Origin: Pinus tabuliformis
Taxonomy: Eukaryota; Streptophyta; Pinopsida; Pinales; Pinaceae
Length of the DNA stretch: 64,000 nucleotides
Direction of reading: 5' to 3'
Assembly (NCBI GenBank): GCA_031772625.1
Contig: CM062820.1
Span: forward strand, 316,976,783 to 317,040,782
Shown here: positions 10,864 to 20,755 of the stretch, in pieces
Layout: the number at the start of each line of letters is the position of its first letter
How positions within the stretch are numbered: position 1 is the first letter of the stretch
Notes under the pieces: generated by a model
What the model was told of the DNA's origin: nothing
What the model saw: the letters and a program-made list of their open reading frames with translations, nothing else
The model's database searches: none
Made by a program: the position numbers and the translations under genes

Positions 10864-12385
10864 TAATCTGAAAATGGAATGTACTTGTTTAAGGGTGCAA
10901 GGTATCCATTTCCAATAATTTCAACTGTGAGCTAGACACTCCAAATGACCTCTAAAAATGTATAAACTTCTTATTTCTTATACAAAGATAGACTGTAGGG
11001 GCATTCACCGTACATGTCACCTCTAAAAAGAGGATGAGTTCCAGAGGCTACCTGGCCCTCTACAGGCTCTGCCTAAAGAAATAACAAAGTAAACACTTAG
11101 AAGTCTTGGACATACACATACTTGAAGGTTAAGGTCTTGCGGAATAAGACAAGTAACTTTTTGTAGTTGAATAAGTGATTATGTGTGTATGCAAGTTATA
11201 TTTATTTGATGTTTAATACTTTATATCAGTTTTGTTTAGCATATCATCTTCAGCAAATAAAGACATCAAAATGATAAAGGAGTTCACCCCCCCGGGCTAC
11301 ATCTGCTGGACCAAACCTCTCCAACTAGGCTTGTCCTCTTGTATTAAAATTGCTACAAAGGCTAATAAAAAAATATGGGTGTCTCAAAGGACAGATCTGA
11401 CTGTAAATACAGAATCAGAAGATAGGAATTAGCCAAACATGCTCTTTCCCAAACACTAAACAGTGAATTTTGTACCTTATACAGTACTTTCCCCAATTGG
11501 CCCTGGTGGCGCTTTAAACTTGCATGGAGAATTTCGAGGTGAAGATGACCTCAATTGGTTCTGAAACCTCTGCCATTAGACTCATAAGGTCGAAAATAGC
11601 AGACATAGGCTTTTGAATCACCGAAAATGGATGAATATAGCCCCCAAACAGCTCCAACACTGAAATGGCCCTCGTGGCCCTGAAAGCTTCCCTGAAGCAA
11701 AACAGTGAAAAGAATGCCTCAAAAGGAAAAAAGAGCTGTAGAAATGGATTCATAATGCTCAAAACCTTCAGGAATGACCTTCGTTACACATTCAATGGCT
11801 GCACAATTCCCAATGCAGCTCCCAAACTGATTTGGCCCTTATGGCTCCTGGAACTTCCCTGAAGCAAAAACACCTGAAAATGACCTTAGATGGCTGTAAG
11901 ACCTACACCAATGGCTTCAGAAGGTCGAAAATACCCAAAATCAAAAAACAATTCGTCCAAAACCGACTTTCCTAGCCAAAGTTATGGCCATTTAAAGTTT
12001 CTCCAGTTTTTCCCTAGAAAAACTCCAGCTAACTTTAGTTAACTCCAGATAGCTCCGCCAATTATGGCGGGTCCGCCAAATTTGGCGCTCCTGCCAAAAT
12101 TCCACCAACTTAACTGCAGTTACATTTAATGTTTGGTGGTTGCCTCGGATTTCGTGCCAGGCGGAATATTCCTTTTTTAATTTTTTTTTTGAAAAATTAA
12201 AATTTCTAATGTTATGGACAAATTCTTCTTTTTGCCATAACTTCCTCATACGGCGACCGTTTTTCGAACCGTTTGCGGCGCTGGAATTGGGAAGACGAGC
12301 ACTTTCTAGTCATTCAACTTTGAACCAGTTCTAAGCACTTTAAATTTTGACCATTTTACGACACTTGGTCCTGAGCTCCTGATCA
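10864..12385 (-). repeat. 5' LTR of element B
   Basis: It pairs with 7196-8722 along its whole length. Its inner end reads TAATCTG instead of TGATCTG, one mutation in the terminal inverted repeat. The CGCCAAATTTGGCG palindrome is conserved at 12074-12087. Read on the minus strand that is about 300 bp from the LTR start, in the likely U3 promoter region. Confidence 0.92.
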
Positions 12386-12390
12386 CTTTT

Positions 12391-12775
12391 ACTAATAAAG
12401 CTATTTGAGTTTTCCTCCGTATTCTTGTGTATCTCTGAATATTATATTTGTTATATGCATTTGTATGGCCAATATATATCTGATCCTGTATTGTTTACAG
12501 TGAAAGATCTCTATGCTTTGATGGTATTATGCTGCTGTGAATCTACAGGTGCTCTTTGAAGATAGACAAGTAAGGAAGCAGTGGCGAGATTCTGTCAAAG
12601 GGGAAAGGAAGCAAGCAAGGAGCCAAGCGGAAGGCTGAGGTTGGTACTCTCTACTTCTTTCCCATCTCTCTCTCATAAAGGAAAAACAAGTGACTTTAAT
12701 CTGTTTGTTTCTAAGATAGCTACCCGTCTTAGTGGGACTAGTAGCTCTGCATAGACACTAGATTTCCCGATAACA
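12391..12775 (+). repeat. 3' LTR of element A, right part
   Basis: It continues the LTR broken at 7195 and matches 929-1313 of the 5' LTR. It ends CCCGATAACA, followed by the AGAAG target duplication (12776-12780). The AATAAA of the LTR lies just right of the B insertion. Confidence 0.92.
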
Positions 12776-12780
12776 AGAAG

Positions 12781-13097
12781 AGGCTCGTTTCTTGGAATTA
12801 ATCCATCTGGACGAAACCCGTCGTGATGCCATGTTGGCTAACGAAGCCCATAAGAAACACATCAAGGTGCAATATGACCAAAATGTCAAGCCTCGTGTCT
12901 TCTCGAAAGGTGACCTGGTCTTGCTTTATGATCAGGATTCCGACAAATTAGGAGCAGGTAAATTTGAACCATTATGTATGGGCCCTTACATTGTTAAACG
13001 TGTGTTGACAAGAGGATCCTACGAGCTAGTCAATTATGATGGTATTCCACTATCGCAACCCCGAAACGGGTTGTATCTTAAACGTTACTATGCTTGA
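12781..13097 (+). pseudogene. Integrase C-terminal part of element C
   Basis: This open frame resumes the integrase interrupted at 272 and ends at TGA 13095-13097. It has the usual gypsy integrase tail: a basic helix region (KKHIKVQYDQNVKPR), then FSKGDLVLLYDQ and FEPLCMGPYIVKRVL, the SH3-like part that contacts DNA. It ends in LPQPRNGLYLKRYY-type sequence (here LSQPRNGLYLKRYYA). No chromodomain follows, as expected for a non-chromovirus. The stop lies 104 bases before the start of the second RNase H. Confidence 0.88.
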
Positions 13098-13201
13098 TTG
13101 AGTGTAGTAAACTTATTATACATATGCTTTTATTGCATTTTTTAGTGTTTTATTTTAGAGTTGTCATTTTGGTTAGGTAATCCACTTCACATTTGTTGCA
13201 G

Positions 13202-13627
13202 ATGTCAGACTTTTGGGAACCATTCGTTGGGTATGCCGATGGAGCTAGTCGTAGTACACAGAACTTATCTTCTGCGGCCTGGGCCATCTTTGCTCCAAGC
13301 ACCAAGTTAGTGAGTTTCAAGGGAATATGTATTGGTTGATTGACAAACAACATCGCTGAGTATGGCACGTTGATTGAACTTCTCTCTGATGTCATATCAC
13401 ATGGCATACGCTGACTTATTATCAAGCTAGATTCACAACTCGTCATTCTACAGCTTACTGGCATTTATTCCGTTCGGAACCCAGCTATTTATTGCATGTT
13501 CCTAAGAGTTAGGATTTCGGAAAGACATTTTGATTCCATTCAATATCAACACATTTCCAGAAACTTAAACACATTGACTGATTCATTAGAAAACTATGTG
13601 TTAAGTAGACATTTGCAGTATTTGTAA
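13202..13627 (+). pseudogene. Second (archaeal-like) RNase H of element C, downstream of integrase
   Basis: One 142-codon frame has two in-frame TGA codons. All four catalytic acid positions of RNase H can be placed: Asp in YADGAS, Glu in NNIAEYGTL, Asp in KLDSQLVI and Asp in LTDSLEN. The layout fits the additional RNase H (aRNH) known from plant Tat-lineage elements, which degrades RNA in RNA-DNA hybrids. The ATG follows a pyrimidine-rich stretch ending TTGTTGCAG, which looks like a splice acceptor, so it may have been expressed by splicing. In published Tat elements the domain is usually placed between RNase H and integrase, whereas here it follows integrase. Confidence 0.8.
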
Positions 13628-13702
13628 AGAAATCATTTCACATCAGCATTTTCATTAGGATTTCATCACTTAGCCAAAATAAAACTCCAAAAATCAAAAA
13701 TA

Positions 13703-14335
13703 GATAGCCAATTTCACCTTCAGCTAATCGTACCTTTCCCGAAGAGAGTGAAAATGATACCGTTCAAGTTCTTTCCGTTACTTCAGATTCTAACGAACTT
13801 GAGGGAGATCCGCCTGTTCCATCTACACAGGAGGAAAATCCTCCAGTTATTGTAACACAAGGGGTTAATTCTCCCGTTCTTTCGATAACCCCTCCAAGCA
13901 TTCTAGTCACTTCCTTTGATTGGAATCGACTAGCAAGATCCTACCTTCCTTCTTATGTACCTTTCTGAATCATAGTACAAGTTTGTAAAATGATCGTGTC
14001 TGGCACTATCATAGATGAAGGTGCATCAGTGAGTATCCTTTCCTCAACTGCTTGGAAAGCACTTGGTTCGCCACCGCTTATGCCTGTTACACAGAATTTG
14101 TTAGGCTTTAACAAAGGAACCAGTTGACCGTTAGGGATCCTTCCTAAGTTACCAATCACTTTGGGAGGGAAAACCGTTCATCTAAACGTGATGATAGTCC
14201 CAGGACCGTTAGATTACAATTTACTTCTTGGGCGTGACTACGTTTATAACATGGAAGCTATTGTTTCAACACTCTTCCAAGTGATGCATTTCCCGCATGA
14301 AGGCAAGGTTGTCACCATTGACTAGCTTTCATTTC
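13703..14335 (+). pseudogene. gag C-terminus and aspartic protease fragment in element C
   Basis: This region matches the gag end and protease of D. The gag part ends SYVPF and TGA at 13966-13968, the same place where D has TAG. The protease follows in frame. DEGASVSILSS carries the catalytic Asp (D-E-G-A-S), and LLLGRDYVY is the C-terminal ILGRD-type motif. Later stops (TGA in GTS*PLGIL, TAG after VVTID) break it. In normal element order gag-pro precedes pol. Here it follows the second RNase H, so the junction at about 13630-13710 marks a rearrangement or template switch. Confidence 0.75.
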
Positions 14336-16649
14336 CCGGTCCAAGCATAGCTCCAAGTCAATCATCATCCCTAAATGGTCCTTTTACATCAACGGTATCA
14401 CTTGAACCTTCATTCCATCCACCTGATAACCATGAGTAGTCTGGTGCATGTAATGAAGCTTAAGGGGCATGCACCCTTGTCTATTCTGGACACACCTAGT
14501 TGTAAAGATAAGTTTCCCTGTAGGTTATGTGATTGGTCTGACACACCATTCACCTTTGTCTATTCTGGACGAAGCCAAAGAGCTGTTGGATAACCGTCCT
14601 GCTTCACCGCAGTGATTTCCATCTGGTTACAAGAGACTTTCTTTTTCATCATGCTGGGGGCATGCAAACCAAATTCAAGCATAGTTTTTTCGTTTCGAGC
14701 TTGTGTAAAAATGAAACCGACTTCAAGCATAGTTTGTTCATTTCAAGCTTGTGTAAAAAAGAAATTGAATCCAAGCATAGTTCCCCCATGGTTCAAGCTT
14801 GTCGAAAAATGAACCCATTTTCAAAAATTAACCTTTGTGATTGCCATTCTATCAGCCTTTTGAACCTTGGTTGTGTACCTCCCATCACCACCATCCCTTT
14901 GGCCGATCATACGCTCTCACTTGGTTGTTTTACCCCTTTGAGGAACAGTTGCAATGAGTGGTCTTATTAGCCAGCCTCTTCACAGAATTCAACATGTTTT
15001 GAGAAGTTCCAAATTCACCGGAACTAGTTGCTACCCTAGACACCACTCGTTCCTCAAAATCAAGTCTTCTTTAAACCCTTTTCAGACTCGTTAAACATGA
15101 AAAGATTGTCGAGCACTTGTCATTTTCAGCTCGTTAAAGTGATTGGAAATGGCATCCCTCCTATATTGTTTTATCCTTTTTCGGACCTGAGGGATTACTT
15201 TACGAAAAAAGAACTGTCGAGCACTTGTCTTTTTCATCTCATTAAAGTGATTGGAAAAGTCATCCCTTTTGTATTATTTTATCCTTTTTCAGACCTAAGG
15301 GATTATTTTACGAAAAAGAACTTATGGAGTTTTCTTTTCATCCCTTTTCAAACTCTCTAAACATGAAAAGGACCGAGTTATCCTTGTCATTAAACTCGTT
15401 AAAACAATAGTGACAAACTTGTCCATTCTAGACAAGACCAAGTTTCACTGTCGCTAGACTCGTTAAAACATAGCGACAGGTTTTCCCGAAGGGCGAATTA
15501 TAGAACAAGCATATGTTATCCTCCTCAAGCTTGACAAAAATAAAGAGGTACTGGTCAGCAATGACTGGAGAAAAAGGGAAAAAACTTGAAGAATTTATGG
15601 TAGCAGGTCGCTCTTGAACATGACACTTTCACTTCATCTCTGTGATTGAATTGGGTTGGGTTATTCCGTTCACTGGTCATCTCACCATTGGTCTTTCATA
15701 CCATCCATCTTTTGGGGTTAACGCTACCAATTCATCTCAGTGTCGCCGACATGTTTAAGAGAAGTCATTCAGTTGAGAAACCACCATCTAGTTAATGTCT
15801 CATCCACTGCAACACCTCCAACCTTCATTTTTTCATGACCGCCATTCTTGAACCTTGTGTCTTCAGTTCATTCTTCACCTCCAGAAATCATTTGCTTCGT
15901 TTCGTGTCGTAGATGTGGGATACATCAAAGCCCTCCTACGAAAATTTTCTTCTTGTCGACATCAATTCATTATCCAAGAAGTTGACTTAGAAATAACCCT
16001 TTCAGTGCTTTGAAGCTTGCATACATCAACGGCAAGTTTCTCACTTCCGGCGACAGGTTGACATCAATGGCCTTCGACCGAAAGATTTTGTGTGGTGTTC
16101 GACATCGAATCATATATTCACACCACGTGAATTGTACTGTAGTACCTTGAGGGTCATTATCATTATCAATGATTCCTCTTGTGTCTGTTAACAACTCACA
16201 TTATTGGCTGGTAATCAGGAGATGTCTTTCCATGTTTGACTTCAGAACATCTCTTCACATGGATTGACTTGTACATCGAGCAAAGATTGAATGAGTTTGA
16301 AGACCCCAGATCTAGTTTCATCCATATGGGTTGCGATATGTTCAGGTATATAAAACCATCGATGTACAAAGACGCTACACAGATGGTCATCCGAACCATG
16401 GATGATGACTCTACATCTGAAGAATCACTAGTCTGCATCTACAGACGACTATCTGATCTATGTACATGAAATGAATTTATAAAGCTGAGCATGGGAATGC
16501 CTACCTCAACTAGATCATGAAATTTATATATTGATGATGTATTGTATTGTAACTTATGCGGGTCACCTTCCAGTTCGAAACTTTGGATCCTCATGATAAA
16601 GCATTTCACCCGACATCAATATTTACGACTTCATGCTTTAGGGGGCAAC
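14336..16649 (+). repeat. 3' non-coding tract of element C with tandem motifs
   Basis: No gene is supported. Three copies of a roughly 48-bp unit, TTCAAGCATAGTTT...CAAGCTTGTGTAAAAATGAAA, start at 14674, 14722 and 14769. Longer units of about 105 bp beginning GTCGAGCACTTGTC lie near 15107 and 15213. The later part (15490-16640) aligns with the tract of A. It ends in TTTAGGGGGCAAC, the best polypurine tract in this family, directly before the LTR. Confidence 0.75.
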
Positions 16650-17701
16650 TGTTATAGACATACTTGGGCACATCAACCCCAACTTATATGTCGATAAACT
16701 AGGGCTCATTCAACCCCTAAAAGAGTTGTTTCATACCCTAAAGGAACATAATCATCTGAATACATCATTCCCCAAAAGTTCCATATGAGAAACCATCTAG
16801 AAATTGCCTAAACTGAACCATACTGACTACTCCACTAGCAAAGTGCGATGCATACTGACTACTCCACTACCAGGTTGTGGTGCATACTATTTAGGCCTTC
16901 TATAGGTTTCGATGGGTGAGGATGGACAAATTTCCGCGATAGTTTGCTAAGTGGATGCTCATGGAATCTTCTAGAAACTTCTCCTGTGCCACTTTCCTCT
17001 CTGAATTCGCCCAAGGATGAATAAGGGATCTTAAACCTTCAGTTATCCCTTCCCTTGTGGAACCAATTGTAACAAGTGGAATGAAACTAATCAAAACCCA
17101 TGGATGACTCACACCCTTTCACTCATCTATAAATGGATCCCTCATCCAAGAGATCCAGGGGTTGTAATGTTGTGAATTGCAAGTAAGTGCTGATAGTTTG
17201 TAATTGAGGAAAGAGAATTGTATTGTTGGAGTGATCTTGCTATTTCATGAGGTGAAGAAGGATTGAAGCTGGGAGGATGATGCTGGATCAGACAACTGGG
17301 TTGTAATTCTCCCTTCTATTAATAAAGTTCTTCAAGTTTTCTTCCATATGGTTGTGCAATTGTGAATGTTATCATTTTTGAATGATATCATTTGTTCATT
17401 ATATATCTGATTCTGTAATGTTTATGTTGTAATAGATCATGATGCCTTGACAGTTCTTTGTTGATGTGCTTGTGCAAGTACTCTCCAAGCGTGTTAAGTA
17501 CGAGAAGGAGTTGTTGGTTCTGTCAAAAGGGAGAGAGATCAAGCAATGGATCAAGCGGAAGTTCCAGGTTGGTTCCATTATCTTTCTCTTATATGTTACA
17601 CATAGAAGAAATCGTTGAATTGTTTTAAACTGTTGTTTCTAGGGTAGCTGCCAAACCTAGAGGGCTAGCATTCTTTAGGAATACTATTTTTCCCAGAAAC
17701 A
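16650..17701 (+). repeat. 3' LTR of element C
   Basis: It starts TGTTATAGACATACTTGGGC after the polypurine tract and ends CCCAGAAACA. It is related to, but clearly diverged from, the LTRs of A. TATAAATG lies at 17128-17135 and AATAAA at about 17320. The partner 5' LTR is outside the window. Confidence 0.85.
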
Positions 17702-18290
17702 GTGGCATTGTGTACATGTGGTGTTGTGTACATGTCATGCAAGTGGTACTATGTACATGTGGTATTGTGTACACATTGTACAAGTGGTGTAGTGTACATA
17801 TGGCGTTGTGTACACGTTGTGCAGGTGGCAACATGTACATGTGATGTTGTGCACACGTTGCGCAGGTGGTGTGGTGTACAAGTGGGATTGTGTACATGTT
17901 GTATATATGGTATTGGTGTATGTGTGGTATTGTGTGCATGTCGTATATGTTGTGTTGCGGGAATGCGGTACTTATATATATGTGCATTGTGTAGTCGTGG
18001 TATCTGAGATGTGTATTCATTGTGTTGTATTATGTATGGGTACATGTATTGTGTGGCATTGTACATTAGGTATAGATGTATGAGTTGTGTTGTATACTAG
18101 ATGTATGTGTATGCATTTTCTGGTGTCGCACGTTGTGTGCAGATGAATGTCTTCTGATGTACAGTTTTCACGTATGTGTAAGTACACTGGGTGTAGGTGT
18201 ATGTGTTGTATGTCAAGTATATCTGCATGTGTTGCATGGTGTTGTATGGCATGTGTGGTTGTATGTGTGTGATGCACACTATGCATATGT
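17702..18290. repeat. 41-bp minisatellite next to the C LTR
   Basis: Six units start at 17702, 17743, 17784, 17825, 17866 and 17907, each 41-42 bp. The consensus is like GTGGTNTTGTGTACATGTGG followed by a TGTTGTGTACACGTTGTGCA-like half. After about 17950 the array decays into GT-rich and TGTATG-rich sequence. It starts exactly at the base after the LTR terminal CA. All long ORFs here are by-products of the repeat. Confidence 0.85.
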
Positions 18291-19860
18291 GCACCTGGTG
18301 GAGGAGAAGGCACTGGGTTTTTGCTGAGTGTGGCAACTGATCCGGTGTGTGTACAGAAAGAACAAAGGCAAAAGTAAGGATCGATGAAGGATAAATATCG
18401 ATATTGTATTTCACTTTTACTATGCATATGATTTATGATTTTTGTCTATGATGATTACATGTGATCTATGATTCTGGTTAATGATGGCTACATGTGATTT
18501 ATGATTTTGATCTATGATGGTTATGTTTTGAGCTATCCTGATGTGATGTTTTTATACATGATGCTAGTTTGACTTGTCGTGACAGGAAGTAAACATAATT
18601 ACAAGTGTACCTTATTGACGAGCTACCAATGAGGTATGATTTGAAGTTTAAGTATGGGGGATTTACGCAGTGCATTATATTAGATATCATTTTTGGGATT
18701 CAACTGCGTTAAGTAAGTCATTCAAACGTATGACCATTTCCATGAGAGGTAGTCATAACTGGCTAATTTCTCATGATTTTTGAATAGTTCACTTAGCACT
18801 CATTGCATCGGGTGATGCTCACAGGGGTGAAGAAGTGGGATTGAAACTAGTGAAATGTGGAGAACAAATCACATAGCATCAATCATCACTTCCGGGGCTT
18901 GCACCCGGTAACCAGGACTTCCCAGGAGGTCACCCATCCCAGAACTCCTCTGGCTCAAGAAGTTATTTTGAATCTAATGGAAGTTATGTTCTTGGTACAA
19001 GAAGCACGGAAATTCCTAGTTGGGTGGTTAAAATCAACTGCAAGAATCAGTAGCAATAGAGAAAAGAATTGGAATATGCAGCAGTATGTTGGTAAAGCAC
19101 TTCATGAACAGGGCCATTGTGGGACATTGGTACCCAATTCTGTCCATTTATTTCCATGAGCATGCTATGATCGGTATGATGGTTTTGAGGTAGCTATATT
19201 CCTTTGTTTTTGTATATTCCAATGCGAGGAAGCCTTGCCAAGGGATGCACTACCCAGGATGGGGGTGCCAGTGGAACTTGGAAGGTGAGTGACTGCACGG
19301 AAGGGATTGACCGAATTGCCCAAGAGACTATGTAGCAGAGAAGGGAAGGTCGGGGATGGATTTTTTTTAGTCATTAGCATTTCCAGATGGAATCAGATAC
19401 ACATTGGGAGTGCGCCCTAGAACAATGAGTAGGTAAGTGTTCGTTGGAGGACAGGTGGCATAAGATTATATCATTGGACATTAGATGCAGATTTGACTTT
19501 GCAGTGGATTCTAGACTTCCTGGGAAGGAAGTGAATCCTTGTATTACTTTGAGGGTGGAGGTGTGAGCCTCTAGATTCCCTTGTTGCAGATGAAGGCATC
19601 GTATTCTCTTATTTGTTGGTTTAGCAGATGTGCATATGTGTATATGTGGTTATTGAAAATACCGTAATGAATTATGTTATAAAGCTCCAGTATGTGATAT
19701 GTTGTCATGATGTTTTGATTTTGAGTAGGTACTTCATTATAAATATTGTAATGAGTTGTGTTATAAATCTCCATGGGCAGTATGTTTGTTTTCAAAAATC
19801 TTGTTGGTTATAGGTGTCATTAAACACCGAGGACGTTCCCCCAAGGGGGGGGGGGGGTTA
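18291..19860 (+). other. Eroded internal end of element E
   Basis: No intact gene is visible. The right end reads like the end of a gypsy pol gene running into a polypurine tract: codons for SLNTEDVPPRGGG, then a run of about 13 G residues and TTA before the LTR TGTAACA. The rest contains the 5S-like relic (18894-19012) and unassigned AT-rich sequence. Where E begins on the left cannot be seen. Confidence 0.5.
18894..19012 (-). pseudogene. 5S rRNA-derived relic
   Basis: On the minus strand 18914-18939 is a 26-base match to the conserved 3' half of plant 5S rRNA, the part containing GGATGGGTGACCTCCTGGG. The match continues less well to about 19012. CTTGAGCCAGAGGAG stands where CTTGGGCGAGAGTAG is expected, and TGCTTCTTGTACC stands for the 5' end. 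The length is close to the 120-base gene. It is too damaged to be functional. It could be a stray 5S pseudogene or a piece of a Cassandra-type TRIM, whose LTRs carry 5S sequence. Confidence 0.7.
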
Positions 19861-20585
19861 TGTAACAACACTCGTTAAAAATTCATGTAAAAATATATAA
19901 GGCCACGGATGATGGGACATGTATTCCAAGTTGAATGGTGGGCATGACATCCTAAAGGGTGTTCAATTGGTTGTTTATGGCTAAGGAAATGGCTAAGGCA
20001 TTAAAGAGGCAAAAAGGTATTTTGGTACATTTATTTATGAAAATAATAGAAATTAGGAGAAAATGAAGGTGAAAGGTCACAGGTTGCATGTGAGGATGAA
20101 ATTGAAGGAAAATAATGGAAAATGAAGAAAATAGAGGCCTCATTAATAAAAAGGCTTTTGAGGATCAGTTGGCAAGCTTGGTCAGTGAAGACTTGGTCAA
20201 TTCAGTGTTGGAGCTCTCTCATTATTCTCTCTCTCGCATACTCTTGGATACTTAGAGTTTTCTTGGAGCACTCTTGGAGGGTGTGGCATATTTGGATTCT
20301 TGGAACAAGAAGGCAAAGGAAGAGAAGGAAAGTGCAAGAGGGCATCGGATCCGCAACTACATCATATTTTATTACATGTACTAAGTTGCATGTATGATAT
20401 CTTCTCTAGTTTTGGCATGCATGGCACATGCATGTGGTTTCTTGGTTGTCATCTGTCATTGGTATGGAGGATTTCCTGGATCGACAGTGCATTGCCTAGC
20501 CTTTCCATTTCCTGGATAGCCATGGTGATTCTGGGTTTACTTTCATTGTTTGTTTTTTGTTGGTTCTCATGTTTCCTTAGATTGG

Positions 20586-20755
20586 GTTGAGTTATTAGTC
20601 ATGGATTCCTTGGTTGGACAAACGCTTTGCAAGCCCTGTAATAGCTTGGGTTGCGTTACTAGTCCTGGAAGCCCTAGTTGGACAAATTATCTGGAAGCCC
20701 TTGGTGGGTTGAGTTACTAGTCCTGGAAGCCTTGTTTGGACAAATGCTATGGAAG
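20586..20755 (+). repeat. About 60-bp tandem repeat in the E LTR, left of D
   Basis: Units start at 20586, 20650 and 20708. The consensus is like GTTGAGTTACTAGTCCTGGA followed by AGCCTTGGTTGGACAAACGCT. The third unit is cut by D, and a fourth lies at 28847-28908. Confidence 0.85.

Larger units (their letters stand above)
7196..12385 (-). mobile_element. Element B: compact LTR retrotransposon with a G-patch gag-like protein
   Basis: The element runs from TGATCTG to CTGATCA and is flanked by the duplication CTTTT (7191-7195 and 12386-12390). Its LTRs are long (1527 and 1522 bp) and its internal region short (2141 bp). The minus orientation is set by the PBS beside the right LTR (TGGTATCAGAGC, initiator-Met type) and by the gene direction. 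The internal region encodes one protein with a coiled coil, a G-patch and two zinc knuckles. There is no protease active site, reverse transcriptase, RNase H or integrase. It must depend on enzymes of another element. With no pol, copia versus gypsy cannot be decided. Confidence 0.92.
273..12775 (+). mobile_element. Element A: gag-only Tat/Ogre-like LTR retrotransposon nested in C
   Basis: The ends are TGTTAT...ATAACA and the flanking target duplication is perfect: AGAAG at 268-272 and 12776-12780. The LTRs are 273-1313 and 6540-7195 plus 12391-12775, both 1041 bp once element B and its target duplication are removed. The PBS is at 1317-1334. The internal region holds a 1.7-kb leader, a broken gag and a 2.3-kb non-coding tract. 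There is no protease, reverse transcriptase, RNase H or integrase, so the element is non-autonomous. The LTRs differ by roughly 3 % over the first 200 bases by eye, mostly by transitions. The LTR resembles the LTR of C, so A jumped into a relative. Confidence 0.9.
1..17701 (+). mobile_element. Element C: Tat/Ogre-like Ty3/gypsy retrotransposon, 3' part
   Basis: This is the right-hand part of an LTR retrotransposon whose 5' half lies outside the window. In order it has the integrase core (2-272), the element A insertion (273-12775), the integrase tail (12781-13097), a second RNase H (13202-13627), a gag-protease piece in an unexpected position (about 13703-14335), a 2.3-kb repeat-rich non-coding tract, a polypurine stretch (AGGGGGCAAC) and the 3' LTR (16650-17701). 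The second RNase H and the PBS type of its relatives A and D point to the Tat/Ogre branch of Ty3/gypsy. Stops in the RNase H and protease show that it is dead. The gag-pro piece after the pol genes suggests a chimeric or rearranged copy. Confidence 0.75.

Noticed and set aside
14674-14816. Regularly spaced repeats that might suggest a CRISPR-like array
   Set aside because: The units are degenerate, the spacers are part of the repeat, and the context is a plant retrotransposon 3' tract.
17625-18427. Several 80-136-codon ORFs on both strands, rich in His, Thr, Tyr or Val and Cys
   Set aside because: They arise from the 41-bp GT/CA-rich minisatellite, which stays open in several frames, and show no domain.
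18857-19159. 100-codon plus-strand ORF
   Set aside because: It runs across the antisense 5S rRNA relic, so its residues (GLHPVTRTSQEVTHP) are translated 5S sequence.
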